From Acidovorax sp. (GTDB lineage Bacteria > Pseudomonadota > Gammaproteobacteria > Burkholderiales > Burkholderiaceae_C): a stretch of DNA of 64,000 nt. Of the stretch, positions 17,839-26,942 are shown one piece after another. How positions within the stretch are numbered: the first letter of the stretch is position 1; the number at the start of each line of letters is the position of its first letter. The translations under genes and the position numbers were made by a program. A model generated the notes under the pieces. The model ran no database searches, was not told the DNA's origin, and worked only from the letters and a program-made list of their open reading frames with translations. The stretch covers positions 62,001-126,000 of the forward strand of contig JAUXZO010000045.1 in the NCBI GenBank assembly GCA_030692685.1, given 5' to 3'.

Positions 17839-18945
17839 TCACCGCCGCAGCACCAGCCAGCCAAAGGCCGCCAGCGATAAAACGGAGTAAATGAGTCCCG
17901 GCGCAGCGGCGGTGAGCCAGGGCGACCAGTTTTGCAGGTTGCCCGCGTAACCGAACACGTTGTTTAGCAAAAAGAAACTGATGCCCGCCATCACGCCGCC
18001 AAACACATAGCCCGCAATACCCCCTGAACGGAAATGCAGGTAAGCAAACGGAAGCGCCAGAACCACCATGACCAGGCAGCTGAGTGGGTAGAAAACCTTG
18101 CGCCAGAACTCGATTTCATAGCGCTGGGCAGACTGGCCGTTGGCGTCGAGGTGGCGGATGTACTGAAACAGGTCGATAGTGGCCATGCGGTCGGGCTTGA
18201 GCAGCGAGGCTGCGACCATGTCGGCGCTGATGCGGGTGGGCCACTGCAGGGTGGGGGCAACCAGGTGCTCCACTCGGGCCTCGTCGCTGCCGCGTTGCTC
18301 AAACCGGCTGCGCTGCACGGTTTCAAGCTCCCAGGCGCCGTCAGCCCCAAACTGGCCCGACGCTGCGCGGGTTTGCGACGCGAGGCGGCCCTTGGCATCA
18401 AACTCGAAAATGCGCACACCCAGCATGCCCCCATCGGGGGTCAGCGCACGCACATTGACGGCGTAAGAGTGATCGTCTTGCCGCTCTTTGAGCCAGGCCC
18501 CCGTGGCTCCCGTGGTCAGGCTGCCAAGGTACCGCACCTTGACGAGCTGCGCGGCCCGGTCCGTCCAAGGCGCAACGTAGTCGCCAATGGCAAACGTCAG
18601 CAGCACAAAGAACCCGCCCAGGGTGAGGAGTGTGCGCAGCGCGCGCCACGGCCCCATGCCGCTGGTGCGCATGATGGTGAATTCGGAGCTTTGAGCCAAA
18701 CGAGCCATCACAAAAATGGTGCCAATGAGCACCGTGATGGGGAGCAGCTCGTACAGGTGGCTGGGAATGCTGAGCACCACAAACAAAAGTGCGTGCGACA
18801 GCTGGTAGCCGTCGGCGCCGGTGCGGCCCACCCAGCGCAGTTCATCCACCAAGTCAAAGAAGAAGAACAGCGCCAGAAAGCCTGCGGTGACAAAGGTGAC
18901 TGCGAACAGGGCTTCGCGGTGGATCAGGCGGCGTATGGTTTTCAT
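17839..18945 (-). CDS. lptG: LPS export ABC transporter permease LptG
   Basis: 368 residues from the ATG at 18943-18945, which overlaps the lptF stop (ATGA). Three N-terminal membrane helices, a periplasmic jellyroll and three C-terminal helices give the LptF/G layout. FTIMRTSGMGPWRALR is the cytoplasmic coupling region. With LptF and LptB it extracts lipopolysaccharide from the inner membrane and passes it to LptC and LptA. The last helix ends in RR at the cytosolic side. A longer in-frame start would lie inside lptF and is not needed. Confidence 0.95.
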   Translation of the reverse strand: MKTIRRLIHREALFAVTFVTAGFLALFFFFDLVDELRWVGRTGADGYQLSHALLFVVLSIPSHLYELLPITVLIGTIFVMARLAQSSEFTIMRTSGMGPWRALRTLLTLGGFFVLLTFAIGDYVAPWTDRAAQLVKVRYLGSLTTGATGAWLKERQDDHSYAVNVRALTPDGGMLGVRIFEFDAKGRLASQTRAASGQFGADGAWELETVQRSRFEQRGSDEARVEHLVAPTLQWPTRISADMVAASLLKPDRMATIDLFQYIRHLDANGQSAQRYEIEFWRKVFYPLSCLVMVVLALPFAYLHFRSGGIAGYVFGGVMAGISFFLLNNVFGYAGNLQNWSPWLTAAAPGLIYSVLSLAAFGWLVLRR

Positions 18946-20054
18946 GCGGGGCTCCTGGGCGTGCGCGTTGCCTTGGTGCGCCAGAGGCTGGCCAGTGTCC
19001 ACTGGTTGTGCCGCGCTGCAATTACCAGCAGCGACATCAGCAGCATGCCGCCGTGCAGCATCACCATGAAACTGACCAGGCCCAGTCGGCCAGCACCCAC
19101 CCAGCTTTGCCCCAGGGTCATGAGGTTGTAGTAGACGATGAAGCCGAAAAGTGCAAACACCAGCCCGGTGCTGCGTGCGGCGCGGGGGTTGACGCTGGCC
19201 ACGGCCAGGCCCAAAACCACAAAATTGAGGGCGGCAAACGCCAGCCCCAGGCGCCAGCCGAGTTCTGCGCGGTAGGCCGGGAGAGGTTGCATCAGAAGCT
19301 CGTGGGTGGCCCGGGTCTTGACGGAGAGTTCTTCCGGCGAGCCTGTGGGTGCCGAGCCAATGCGGGTGCCGTATTCGACAAACTCGCTGATCTTGACACC
19401 AGGTTTGTCGCGCGTGGTCTCCAGCCGCTGTCCGTCGCTGAGCAGTGCCATGCGTTCGCCGTTCTGGGTTTCCAGCCGGGCGCTGCGCGCTGAGGTCACG
19501 GATTCGCGCACGCCGTCGTTGGCGGCGATGAAGATGTTGTTACCAGCCTGTGTGTCGGGGCTGTCTTTGTCAATGAAAAACACCCGGCTTCCGTTGCTGG
19601 ACTCTTGAAATTCTCCCGGTGCAATGCGGTCGATGTCGCTGCGCTGCTCGTACTGGGTTTTGAGTTCCTGAATCTGCGAGTTTGCCCATGGCCAGACTAA
19701 CAGCGATAGCACGGCGATGACCGCCATCACCGGCCAGGCAAAACGCACCAGGGGCTTGAGCAGACTGATGAGGCCGCGTCCGCTGGCGAACCAGATGACC
19801 ATCTCGCTGTCGCGGTACATGCGCGACAGGGTGCCGACCACGGCGATGAAGAGGCTAAGGCTGAGAATGGTGGGCAACTGCCCAAGCACGGTGAAACCCA
19901 TGACCAGCATGACGTCAGAAGGGCTGACGCTGCCTTTGGATGCCTGACCCAGCGTGCGGATGAGCATCATGGTCATCACCACAGTGACCAGCACCACGAG
20001 CGTCGCGCCGAAGCTGCGGGCCAGCTCTTTGCGGATGGATGAATCGAATAACAT
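18942..20054 (-). CDS. lptF: LPS export ABC transporter permease LptF
   Basis: 370 residues. MLFDSSIRKELARSFGATLVVLVTVV at the N-terminus and the six-helix plus beta-jellyroll layout identify LptF. The coupling helix segment is MYRDSEMVIWFASGRG. It forms the heterodimeric permease with LptG, translationally coupled through a 4-base overlap. It is divergent from pepA, as in many Gram-negatives, with 74 bp between the starts that contain a dyad. (The first motif here is longer than the core; the defining residues are the RKE and the SFG.). Confidence 0.96.
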   Translation of the reverse strand: MLFDSSIRKELARSFGATLVVLVTVVMTMMLIRTLGQASKGSVSPSDVMLVMGFTVLGQLPTILSLSLFIAVVGTLSRMYRDSEMVIWFASGRGLISLLKPLVRFAWPVMAVIAVLSLLVWPWANSQIQELKTQYEQRSDIDRIAPGEFQESSNGSRVFFIDKDSPDTQAGNNIFIAANDGVRESVTSARSARLETQNGERMALLSDGQRLETTRDKPGVKISEFVEYGTRIGSAPTGSPEELSVKTRATHELLMQPLPAYRAELGWRLGLAFAALNFVVLGLAVASVNPRAARSTGLVFALFGFIVYYNLMTLGQSWVGAGRLGLVSFMVMLHGGMLLMSLLVIAARHNQWTLASLWRTKATRTPRSPA

Positions 20055-20070
20055 TGGCTAAGAGCTTGCT

Positions 20071-20101
20071 ATGCACTTTTGAGTGCACTGTGAAAGTGCA
20101 T
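20071..20101. promoter_or_regulatory. dyad operator-like site between lptF and pepA
   Basis: Perfect 9-base inverted arms ATGCACTTT (20071-20079) and AAAGTGCAT (20093-20101) around a GTGCAC palindrome (20083-20088). The site lies in the 74-bp gap between the divergent lptF and pepA starts. It could be an operator for either gene; the binding protein is unknown. Confidence 0.45.
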
Positions 20102-20128
20102 TGCACGCTCAAAAGGAAAACACCGATT

Positions 20129-21631
20129 ATGAACTTTGATCTCAAGACCCTTGAACTGGCTGCGGCGGCCTCCGAAAAATGTGACCTGCTGGTCGCGCTG
20201 ATTCCAGAGGGTTTCAAGCCCGGGCGGGATGCGTTGTCGGCATTGGCCGCGCTGGCGCTCAAGAACGGCGATCTTTCTGTGAAAGCGGGCAAACATCTGC
20301 AGATGTACCAAGCGCCCGCGGTAGCGGCCCGCCGGGTGGTCCTGGTGGGTGCTGGCGACGGTTCTACACGCACAGCGCGTCAAGCGGTGTTGGCGGTGGG
20401 TGCTGCGATCAGGTCGCCCCAAACCAAGCGTGTTGTTGTGTGTTTTGCCGGACCTGTCGAGCCGGGTGCCGTGTGCGCGGTGGTGCAGGCGGTTGCAGAG
20501 GCTAGTTATGTCTATACCACCACCAAGTCTAAGGTGGAGGCCCGCAGCCTGAGCCGCTGCGTGGTGGGGGTACCCAACGCGGCTGATGCGCGCGAAGGTT
20601 TTGACAGCGGTGTGGCGCTGGTGGCAGGGGTCGAGTTTGCACGCGAATGGGGCAATCGCCCGGCCAACCACGCTACACCCACGTTGCTGGCCGATGCGGC
20701 CAAGACGCTGGCCAAGCTGCCGCGGATCCAGTGCAAGGTGTTGGGACCAGCCGAAGTAGGGCGGCTGAAAATGGGCGCGTTTCTGGCCGTGGCACGTGGC
20801 TCGGAGGAGCCCCTGCGTTTTATCGAACTGCGCTACAACGGCGCTACCAAGGACAAGGCTCCCGTGGTGCTGGTGGGCAAGGGCATCACCTTTGATACCG
20901 GCGGCATCTCCATCAAACCTGCGCCCGAGATGGACGAAATGAAGTTCGACATGTGTGGCGCCGCCAGCGTGCTGGGCGTGTTCCGCGCGCTGGGCGAACT
21001 GCAACCGGCCATCAACGTGGTGGGATTGATTCCCGCATGCGAAAACATGCCCGATGGTCGCGCCGTGAAACCGGGTGATGTTGTGACCAGCATGAGCGGC
21101 CAGACCATTGAAATTCTCAACACCGATGCAGAAGGACGCCTGGTTCTGTGCGATGCGTTGACGTATGCGGCCCGGTTCAAGCCGGCCGCGGTGGTGGATA
21201 TTGCCACGCTGACTGGCGCCTGCGTGATCGCTCTCGGCGGCGTGCGCAGCGGGCTGTTTGCCAACAACGATGCACTGGCTTCTGCATTGCAGGAGGCTGG
21301 CAATGAAGCACAGGACCTCTGCTGGCGCATGCCGCTGGACGATGACTATGCCGACGGCCTCAAGAGTAATTTTGCGGACATGGGTAACGTGGCGGGGCGT
21401 GCTGGCGGCTCGATCACAGCAGCCAAGTTTTTACAGAAGTTTGTGGGCGACATGCCGTGGGCCCATCTGGACATAGCGGGTACAGCATGGAAAGGCGGAG
21501 CCGCCAAGGGCTCTACCGGTCGCCCCGTAGGGCTTCTGGTGCAGTACCTCTTGAACCAGGCCCAAGCACCGGTGTCGCGCGCTGCGGTCAAGCCCGCAGC
21601 AAAACGCCCCGCCCGGGCCAAGGCTGTTTGA
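20129..21631 (+). CDS. pepA: leucyl aminopeptidase
   Basis: 500 residues from the ATG at 20129, preceded by AAAAGGAAA. The M17 catalytic domain shows VGKGITFDTGGISIKPA (metal-binding K and D), MKFDMCGAASVLG and NTDAEGRLVLCDAL, all intact. The enzyme is a cytosolic hexameric di-zinc or manganese aminopeptidase for peptide turnover. In E. coli PepA also binds DNA as an architectural factor for carAB control and for Xer recombination. The C-terminus has an extra Ala/Pro/Lys-rich tail of about 20 residues. holC follows 27 bp downstream, as is usual. Confidence 0.97.
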   Translation: MNFDLKTLELAAAASEKCDLLVALIPEGFKPGRDALSALAALALKNGDLSVKAGKHLQMYQAPAVAARRVVLVGAGDGSTRTARQAVLAVGAAIRSPQTKRVVVCFAGPVEPGAVCAVVQAVAEASYVYTTTKSKVEARSLSRCVVGVPNAADAREGFDSGVALVAGVEFAREWGNRPANHATPTLLADAAKTLAKLPRIQCKVLGPAEVGRLKMGAFLAVARGSEEPLRFIELRYNGATKDKAPVVLVGKGITFDTGGISIKPAPEMDEMKFDMCGAASVLGVFRALGELQPAINVVGLIPACENMPDGRAVKPGDVVTSMSGQTIEILNTDAEGRLVLCDALTYAARFKPAAVVDIATLTGACVIALGGVRSGLFANNDALASALQEAGNEAQDLCWRMPLDDDYADGLKSNFADMGNVAGRAGGSITAAKFLQKFVGDMPWAHLDIAGTAWKGGAAKGSTGRPVGLLVQYLLNQAQAPVSRAAVKPAAKRPARAKAV

Positions 21632-21658
21632 ACGCCATTGCGTTGAGCCCCCACCACC

Positions 21659-22093
21659 ATGACTGAGGTCGCTTTTCACTTCAACGCGCCAGACAAGCTG
21701 GCCTACGCGTGTCGCTTTGCTCGCAAAGTGCAGCGAAGTGGCTCCCGGCTGGTGATTGCGGGACCTGCAGACATGCTGGAGGCCTTGGATCGAATGCTCT
21801 GGACGCTGGCCCCGCAAGATTTTGTGGCCCATTGCCGTGACGACGCGGACGAGGAAATGGTCCATGTATCCCCGGTGTTGCTGGCGGCGGACGCGCGTCG
21901 GTCCCCGCACCACGAGGTGCTGTTAAATCTGAATGCGGATGTTCCTGAGGGGTTCGGCCGGTTTGACCGATTGGTCGAAGTGGTGAGCGCGCATGACGAA
22001 GCGGATCGCAGTGCAGCGCGGGCGCGGTGGAAGCACTATGCATCCCGCGGCTATGCCATCACGCGCCACGACCTGGTGCTGAAAGCGAACTGA
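21659..22093 (+). CDS. holC: DNA polymerase III subunit chi
   Basis: 144 residues. VAFHFNAPDKLAYACRFARKV, LDRMLWTL and the PHHEVLLNLNADVPEGFGRFDRLVEVV segment are those of HolC. Chi, with psi, links the clamp loader to SSB during replication. The family has about 140-150 residues. It follows pepA and overlaps the next gene by one base, so the three genes pepA-holC-22093 form a coupled set. (The two longest motifs are quoted only as landmarks.). Confidence 0.93.
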   Translation: MTEVAFHFNAPDKLAYACRFARKVQRSGSRLVIAGPADMLEALDRMLWTLAPQDFVAHCRDDADEEMVHVSPVLLAADARRSPHHEVLLNLNADVPEGFGRFDRLVEVVSAHDEADRSAARARWKHYASRGYAITRHDLVLKAN

Positions 22094-22839
22094 TGGCGCT
22101 GCCTCCTCGAACCCCCCCGCGTTTCGTGCCCACGCTCACCGAAGTGGTGCAGACACCGAACGCCCCTGTCGTAAATCCCGCCGCAACAGAGACGTTGCGC
22201 ACGACGGTGATGTTGCCCCCAGCGGCTGGGCGGGGGTCTTCCCTGCCCACTTCGTCGCCTGCGGTTCCTGGGGTGTCCAGCCCGCCACCACCTGCAACGC
22301 CCCCTATGGTGCGGCATGCACCGGCTGCTGCCACGCCAGTCGTGCCGCGGCCCAATCTTTCATCGCCTCCGCCTTTGGTAGCACGGCCTGCCATCGCTGC
22401 GACGGCGAGCCCCACAGCGGCGCCAGCTGCAAGGCCTTTTGCAGCGCCCCCACCCGCAGCAACACTTCCATCGACACCGGTGCCCTCCATGGAAGCGACG
22501 ACGCATGAACTGACGCCTCGCCCCGCGCCAAGTTTTGATCCTCACTCAGAGCCAACGCTTGCCAAAACGGCTGCCAGCAGCATTCCCATCGTCACCCAAG
22601 CGGTAGCGCGGCCCATGCCCGACGGCATGGAGGAGTACATGGTGCACAGGGTCATGCAGCGTGTGGATGTGGTGCTCGACCAGCGCTTGCGTGAAGCGAT
22701 CGCCACAGTGGTGCAAGAACAAACCCGATCAGTGCTTCCGCGACTGCGCGAAGAGATTGAATCGGTGGTCCGGCATGCGGTTTACGAGGCTGTGGCCGAC
22801 GAATTGGCAAGTGGCGCTCCGTCGGTCACAAAGGGATGA
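22093..22839 (+). CDS. hypothetical Pro/Ala-rich protein with C-terminal amphipathic helix
   Basis: 248 residues from the ATG overlapping the holC stop. Residues 1-170 are low complexity, rich in Pro, Ala, Thr and Ser, and look disordered. The last 75 residues are predicted helical and better conserved in character: EEYMVHRVMQRVDVVLDQRL, then LREAIATVVQEQTRSVLPRL and EIESVVRHAVYEAVADEL. No signal peptide or membrane segment. I do not recognise a named family; a DUF2486-like protein next to holC in Burkholderia is a possible relative. Coupling to holC suggests co-expression but no function follows from that. Confidence 0.7.
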   Translation: MALPPRTPPRFVPTLTEVVQTPNAPVVNPAATETLRTTVMLPPAAGRGSSLPTSSPAVPGVSSPPPPATPPMVRHAPAAATPVVPRPNLSSPPPLVARPAIAATASPTAAPAARPFAAPPPAATLPSTPVPSMEATTHELTPRPAPSFDPHSEPTLAKTAASSIPIVTQAVARPMPDGMEEYMVHRVMQRVDVVLDQRLREAIATVVQEQTRSVLPRLREEIESVVRHAVYEAVADELASGAPSVTKG

Positions 22840-22969
22840 CAGGGTATTCCCCTGTGGTTTCCCTCGCATTTAATCGTGTTCCCTAATGATCTGGCCCGTA
22901 AATTGCGATATGTTCGCCTGCGTTGAGACACAAGAATATTCTCAGCGTTTATCTTTACTGGAGATTGAT

Positions 22970-24097
22970 ATGCAATTGAAGTTGAAACTGACCGTGGTTG
23001 CTGCTATCGCGGCTGCTGCTGGTGTGGCCTCTGCACAAGAGCAGGTGGTCAAGATCGGCCATGTGGCTCCGGTTTCCGGCGCCCAAGCCCACTACGGCAA
23101 GGACAACGAAAATGGCGCCCGCATGGCCATTGAAGAGTTGAACGCTCAAGGCGTCACCATCGGCGGCAAGAAGATCAAATTTGAACTTCAAGCCGAAGAC
23201 GACGCTGCCGATCCAAAGCAGGGCACGGCCGCTGCACAAAAGCTGTGCGACTCCAAGGTTGCGGGCGTTGTGGGTCACCTCAACTCCGGTACCACCATTC
23301 CTGCATCCAAGGTCTACAACGACTGCGGTATTCCGATGGTCACGGGCGCTGCGACCAACCCCAACCTGACCAAGCCTGGCTACAAAACCACGTTCCGGAT
23401 CATTGCCAACGACAACGCCCTGGGCGCTGGTCTGGCGTTCTACGCTGTAGACACGCTGAAGCTCAAGACCGTTGCCATCATCGATGACCGTACTGCGTAC
23501 GGCCAAGGTGTGGCAGACGTGTTCAAAAAGACGGCTGTTGCCAAGGGCATGAAGGTGGTGGATGAGCAATTCACGACCGACAAGGCCACCGACTTCATGG
23601 CCATCCTGACCGCCATCAAGTCCAAGAACCCTGATGCCGTGTTCTACGGCGGTATGGATCCACAGGCCGGCCCTATGCTGCGCCAAATGGAACAGCTGGG
23701 CATGGGCAACGTGAAGTACTTTGGTGGTGACGGCGTCTGCACGTCCGAAATCGCCAAGCTGGCTGCTGGTGCCAAGACCCTGGGCAATGTGATCTGCGCT
23801 GAAGGCGGCTCTTCGCTGGCCAAGATGCCTGGCGGTACGGCCTGGAAGGCCAAGTACGATGCCAAGTACCCTAACCAGTTCCAGGTTTACAGCCCTTACA
23901 CCTACGACGCCACGTTCCTGCTGGTTGACGCCATGAAGCGTGCGAACTCGGTAGACCCCAAGGTTTACGTGAACGAGCTGGCCAAGTCGAACTTCAAGGG
24001 CGTGACTTCTGCCATCGCCTTCGAACCCAACGGCGAAATGAAGAACCCTTCCATCACCTTGTACAACTACAAGGACGGCAAGAAGACGCCTCTGTAA
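22970..24097 (+). CDS. branched-chain amino acid ABC transporter substrate-binding protein
   Basis: 375 residues from the ATG at 22970 with GGAG upstream. A Sec signal peptide ends near residue 22 (VASA-QEQ). The mature protein has the LivJ/LivK-type periplasmic fold: IGHVAPVSGAQAHYGKDNEN, GVVGHLNSGTTIPASKVY, FRIIANDNALG. It should bind leucine, isoleucine, valine or a related amino acid for an inner-membrane ABC permease. No permease or ATPase gene is adjacent: a strong terminator follows at once. It is therefore expressed alone, probably at a high level given its codon use, and works with a transporter encoded elsewhere. Confidence 0.93.
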   Translation: MQLKLKLTVVAAIAAAAGVASAQEQVVKIGHVAPVSGAQAHYGKDNENGARMAIEELNAQGVTIGGKKIKFELQAEDDAADPKQGTAAAQKLCDSKVAGVVGHLNSGTTIPASKVYNDCGIPMVTGAATNPNLTKPGYKTTFRIIANDNALGAGLAFYAVDTLKLKTVAIIDDRTAYGQGVADVFKKTAVAKGMKVVDEQFTTDKATDFMAILTAIKSKNPDAVFYGGMDPQAGPMLRQMEQLGMGNVKYFGGDGVCTSEIAKLAAGAKTLGNVICAEGGSSLAKMPGGTAWKAKYDAKYPNQFQVYSPYTYDATFLLVDAMKRANSVDPKVYVNELAKSNFKGVTSAIAFEPNGEMKNPSITLYNYKDGKKTPL

Positions 24098-24118
24098 TAG
24101 AGCGCTTCACGCACTCAA

Positions 24119-24138
24119 CAGGGCACCCTGGTGCCCTG
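24119..24138 (+). other. perfect hairpin downstream of the binding-protein gene
   Basis: CAGGGCAC, loop CCTG, GTGCCCTG: an 8-base perfect stem 22 bp after the stop. No T-run follows; it may protect the mRNA 3' end ahead of the true terminator at 24150. Confidence 0.6.
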
Positions 24139-24149
24139 CTGCAGATGCC

Positions 24150-24177
24150 AAAAAGGCTTCCTTCGGGAAGCCTTTTT
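24150..24177 (+). terminator. Rho-independent terminator
   Basis: AAAAAGGCTTCC, loop TTCG, GGAAGCCTTTTT: a 12-base perfect stem with a UUCG tetraloop, ending in T's. It terminates the substrate-binding protein transcript. Confidence 0.93.
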
Positions 24178-24278
24178 CTTTGTGCATCTGTCGCGTTCAG
24201 ATCCCACTTTTTCTCAGAATCTCCGCGCAGTTCGAATCAACAGAGCAGAGCTAGCTAGCTAACCCGTGGTGAACAATC

Positions 24279-25286
24279 CTAACGTCGCACCTGGAGCGAG
24301 CCGGGGTTCACGATATTGGTCGGAGTGCTCTTGATGAAGTTGATGACGTTGTCGAAGGCCGCACCAAAATACAGCTCGTAGCTGTCTTGCTCTACATACC
24401 CAATGTGGGGCGTGCAAATACAGTTTTCGAGCCGCAAAAGGGCGTGGCCCTGCAAGATGGGTTCGCTCTCAAACACGTCCACCGCAGCCATGCCGGGGCG
24501 GCCGCGGTTGAGGGCTGCAATCAGTGCATCGGGTTCAATCAATTCCGCACGGGAGGTATTGACCAACAGTGATGTGGGCTTCATGCACGACAAGTCTTCC
24601 AGCGAGATGATTCCACGGGTTTCATCATTGAGCCGAAGGTGCAGCGAAATCACATCGCACTGTGCAAAAAATTCCTCGCGGGTTGTCGCCGCTTGGTAGC
24701 CATCGGTCAGTGCCTGCGCGCGGGAAGCGTCGCGGCCCCACACCCGTACATTCATGCCGAACGCTCGCCCATAGCCTGCTACCAGTTGCCCAATGCGGCC
24801 ATACCCCCAGATACCCAGCGTTTTGCCGCGCAACACGTTGCCCAAGCCAAAGTTGGGTGGCATGGAGGCGGTTTTTAACCCTGATTGTTGCCAAGCGCCA
24901 TGTTTGAGATTGGAGATGTATTGAGGCAACCTGCGCGAGGCCGCCATGACCAGTGCCCACGTGAGCTCAGCGGGCGCCACTGGGGAGCCTACCCCTTCGG
25001 CCACCGCGATACCGCGCTCGGTGCACGCGGCGACATCGATGTGGCTACCAATCTTGCCAGTCTGCGCAATCAGCTTAAGGCGGGGCAGCTTTTCTACCAA
25101 TTGGCGGGTGATTTGTGTGCGCTCCCTGACCAAAACAATGATGTCCGCATCCTTGAGCCTCACAGAGAGCTGGCCCAATCCTTTGACAGTGTTGGTGTAG
25201 ACCTTGGCGGTATATGCGTCGAGCCGGGAGGCGCAGTGCAGTTTTCGCACCGCGTCCTGGTAGTCGTCGAGGATCACAATATTCAT
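24279..25286 (-). CDS. D-2-hydroxyacid dehydrogenase family protein
   Basis: 335 residues from the ATG at 25284-25286. The NAD-binding domain shows LGIWGYGRIGQLVAGYGRAF (GxGxxG), and the catalytic Arg, Glu and His lie in VNTSRAELIE, the DVFESEP segment and CTPHIGYVE. It belongs to the D-isomer-specific 2-hydroxyacid dehydrogenase family (phosphoglycerate, glycerate, hydroxypyruvate or formate type). It lacks the ACT domain of SerA, and the substrate is not determinable. It begins MNIVILDDYQDAV, typical of a subgroup close to D-3-phosphoglycerate dehydrogenases in Burkholderiales. No operon partner: a gap of 254 bp with no recognisable gene lies upstream. Confidence 0.9.
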   Translation of the reverse strand: MNIVILDDYQDAVRKLHCASRLDAYTAKVYTNTVKGLGQLSVRLKDADIIVLVRERTQITRQLVEKLPRLKLIAQTGKIGSHIDVAACTERGIAVAEGVGSPVAPAELTWALVMAASRRLPQYISNLKHGAWQQSGLKTASMPPNFGLGNVLRGKTLGIWGYGRIGQLVAGYGRAFGMNVRVWGRDASRAQALTDGYQAATTREEFFAQCDVISLHLRLNDETRGIISLEDLSCMKPTSLLVNTSRAELIEPDALIAALNRGRPGMAAVDVFESEPILQGHALLRLENCICTPHIGYVEQDSYELYFGAAFDNVINFIKSTPTNIVNPGSLQVRR

Positions 25287-25540
25287 CCCGACATTGTGCC
25301 TTGGCGAGCAATGCCGCACCGCCCCGGATGGTGCTGCATCCCCGCAAAACGCCTCGCTTTTGGTGACGGAGTGTTGATTTCTGCTGGATGCGGACTTGTC
25401 GCACACACCAGAGGTCTCAACGCAGAAAGATCACCAGCGAAGCCGTACACAGAGAAGCCTCCGAAAGGCACGCTCAGTTTGTGCGCTATGTGGCGCTTGG
25501 AGCAAACGTCCCGGCCTTGGCAACCCGCTTTTCCGGCTTC

Positions 25541-26068
25541 TTACTGAGTTCGCAACCCCTCGGATGCAGCCATCCGGTCCAGCTCTGCGCATACATCGGC
25601 CATGCGGCCCGCAATGACAAGCCGACCAGCGCCAGCGTCGGACACCCTGCGCAACACTCTGGCAGGCCGGTGTGTATGTCCCTCTGTGGAGAGGGTTGCA
25701 AAAAATGTGTCTCTGCGGCTTGCTGGCGACGAAGGCGGCAGAAAGGACCGTGTCGCCCCTGCTTGCGGCCGAGTCGGCGCGCCGACTGCGGGGGCAGGAG
25801 GGCGCACATTAAACGGCCAGTTTCCCCGCAACGGGCGATGGCCTGCTGGCACAGCAGGGCGGTGGTTCGCAGTCGCTGTGGCTTCATCCCCGGTTGCGTG
25901 GAGGTGGGGGGCGGCGTGACCGCGCGAGGAGTCGCCAGAAGCGTTTGTTACGGGAGCGTTGCGATCGGAAGAGCCTGTTGTCTCCAGGCGAATTGCCTGC
26001 TGCAACCAGCGGGTCAGTGTACGCAGCGGGGCGGGCAAAGTAGAGAGGGTGGACAAAGCAATTCCCAT
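25541..26068 (-). CDS. hypothetical protein downstream of lexA
   Basis: 175 residues from the ATG at 26066-26068, chosen for the CGGAG Shine-Dalgarno ten bases before it. The N-terminus MGIALSTLSTLPAPLRTLTR could be a short amphipathic helix. The middle is low complexity, rich in Ala, Pro, Arg and His. The C-terminus GRLVIAGRMADVCAELDRMA looks conserved and I associate it with small unnamed Comamonadaceae proteins. It follows lexA on the same strand (144 bp). In Pseudomonas a SulA-like inhibitor sits here, but no SulA or ImuA motif is visible. Open frames on the other strand overlap it, so coding status is uncertain. Confidence 0.5.
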   Translation of the reverse strand: MGIALSTLSTLPAPLRTLTRWLQQAIRLETTGSSDRNAPVTNASGDSSRGHAAPHLHATGDEATATANHRPAVPAGHRPLRGNWPFNVRPPAPAVGAPTRPQAGATRSFLPPSSPASRRDTFFATLSTEGHTHRPARVLRRVSDAGAGRLVIAGRMADVCAELDRMAASEGLRTQ

Positions 26069-26211
26069 GTGAAAACTCCGAAGGTCGGGGGGTTGACATA
26101 GGCAGGATTGCAAGGCGAAGCGACACCGCAGGGCTGGTGTGTGAACGGCAATAGCCCATCGACACGCCAAACGCCCGCCACCTGCGGTGCAGCAAAACAG
26201 AAAGGGAGGGA

Positions 26212-26886
26212 CTACATCAGCATGGTGTTGCGGATCAGTCCCACGGCAACGCCTTCAATTTCAAAAGGCTCGCCGGGCTGGACCACGATCACCGGGTAGT
26301 CGGGGTTTTCAGGCAGCAACTCGATGGCTGTTGCGGTGCGGCGCAGCCGCTTTACGGTGACGTCCTCCCCCAAACGGGCCACGATGATCTGGCCGTTGCG
26401 GGCCTCGCGAGTGGATTGCACGGCGAGCAGGTCGCCATCCATGATGCCCGCATCGCGCATGGACATGCCGCGCACCTTCAGCAGGTAGTCGGGGCGGTGC
26501 TGAAAAAGGCTGTTTTCCACGCTGTAGGTTTGGTCGACATGTTCCTGCGCGAGAATGGGCGAGCCCGCCGCCACGCGTCCCACCAAAGGCAGCACCAACT
26601 GTGACAAGCCTGGAATTGGAAGGTGGAACTGGTTGCCGCGTGCTGCGTTGATGGAGCGCACGGTGTCGCTGCGCAGACGAATACCACGCGAAGTGCCGCT
26701 GACCAGTTCGATCACGCCCTTGCGGGCCAGGGCCTGCAAATGCTCTTCGGCAGCGTTGGCCGACTTGAACCCCAGTTCGGCTGCGATTTCAGCGCGGGTA
26801 GGGGGAGCACCGGTGCGTGCAATGGCGGTCTGGATGAGATCCAGAATCTGCTGCTGGCGGGCGGTGAGTTTGGGGTTGTCGAGCAT
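26212..26886 (-). CDS. lexA: LexA repressor
   Basis: 224 residues. N-terminal winged HTH ([36 protein letters not shown]). Self-cleavage site Ala107-Gly108 in GRVAAGSP; catalytic Ser142 in GMSMRD and Lys179 in VTVKRL, at the usual spacing. LexA represses SOS genes until RecA filaments trigger self-cleavage. Two CTGT-N8-CCAG boxes in its upstream region show autoregulation and probable control of the divergent asparaginase gene. Confidence 0.98.
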   Translation of the reverse strand: MLDNPKLTARQQQILDLIQTAIARTGAPPTRAEIAAELGFKSANAAEEHLQALARKGVIELVSGTSRGIRLRSDTVRSINAARGNQFHLPIPGLSQLVLPLVGRVAAGSPILAQEHVDQTYSVENSLFQHRPDYLLKVRGMSMRDAGIMDGDLLAVQSTREARNGQIIVARLGEDVTVKRLRRTATAIELLPENPDYPVIVVQPGEPFEIEGVAVGLIRNTMLM

Positions 26887-26923
26887 GGTGGTTTCCGGTG
26901 GAGGCGGTTACAGTGGCGAACAA

Positions 26924-26939
26924 CTGTTTTTTAATCCAG
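26924..26939. promoter_or_regulatory. LexA (SOS) box 1
   Basis: CTGT-N8-CCAG, one mismatch from the CTGT-N8-ACAG consensus, 38 bp upstream of the lexA start and 37 bp upstream of the asparaginase start. Paired with a second box centred 19 bp away, i.e. nearly two helical turns. Confidence 0.75.
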
Positions 26940-26942
26940 TAA

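Noticed and set aside
25388-26101. Plus-strand frame of 237 codons downstream of lexA
   Set aside because: No ribosome-binding site or recognisable composition; the minus-strand frame has a better start signal.
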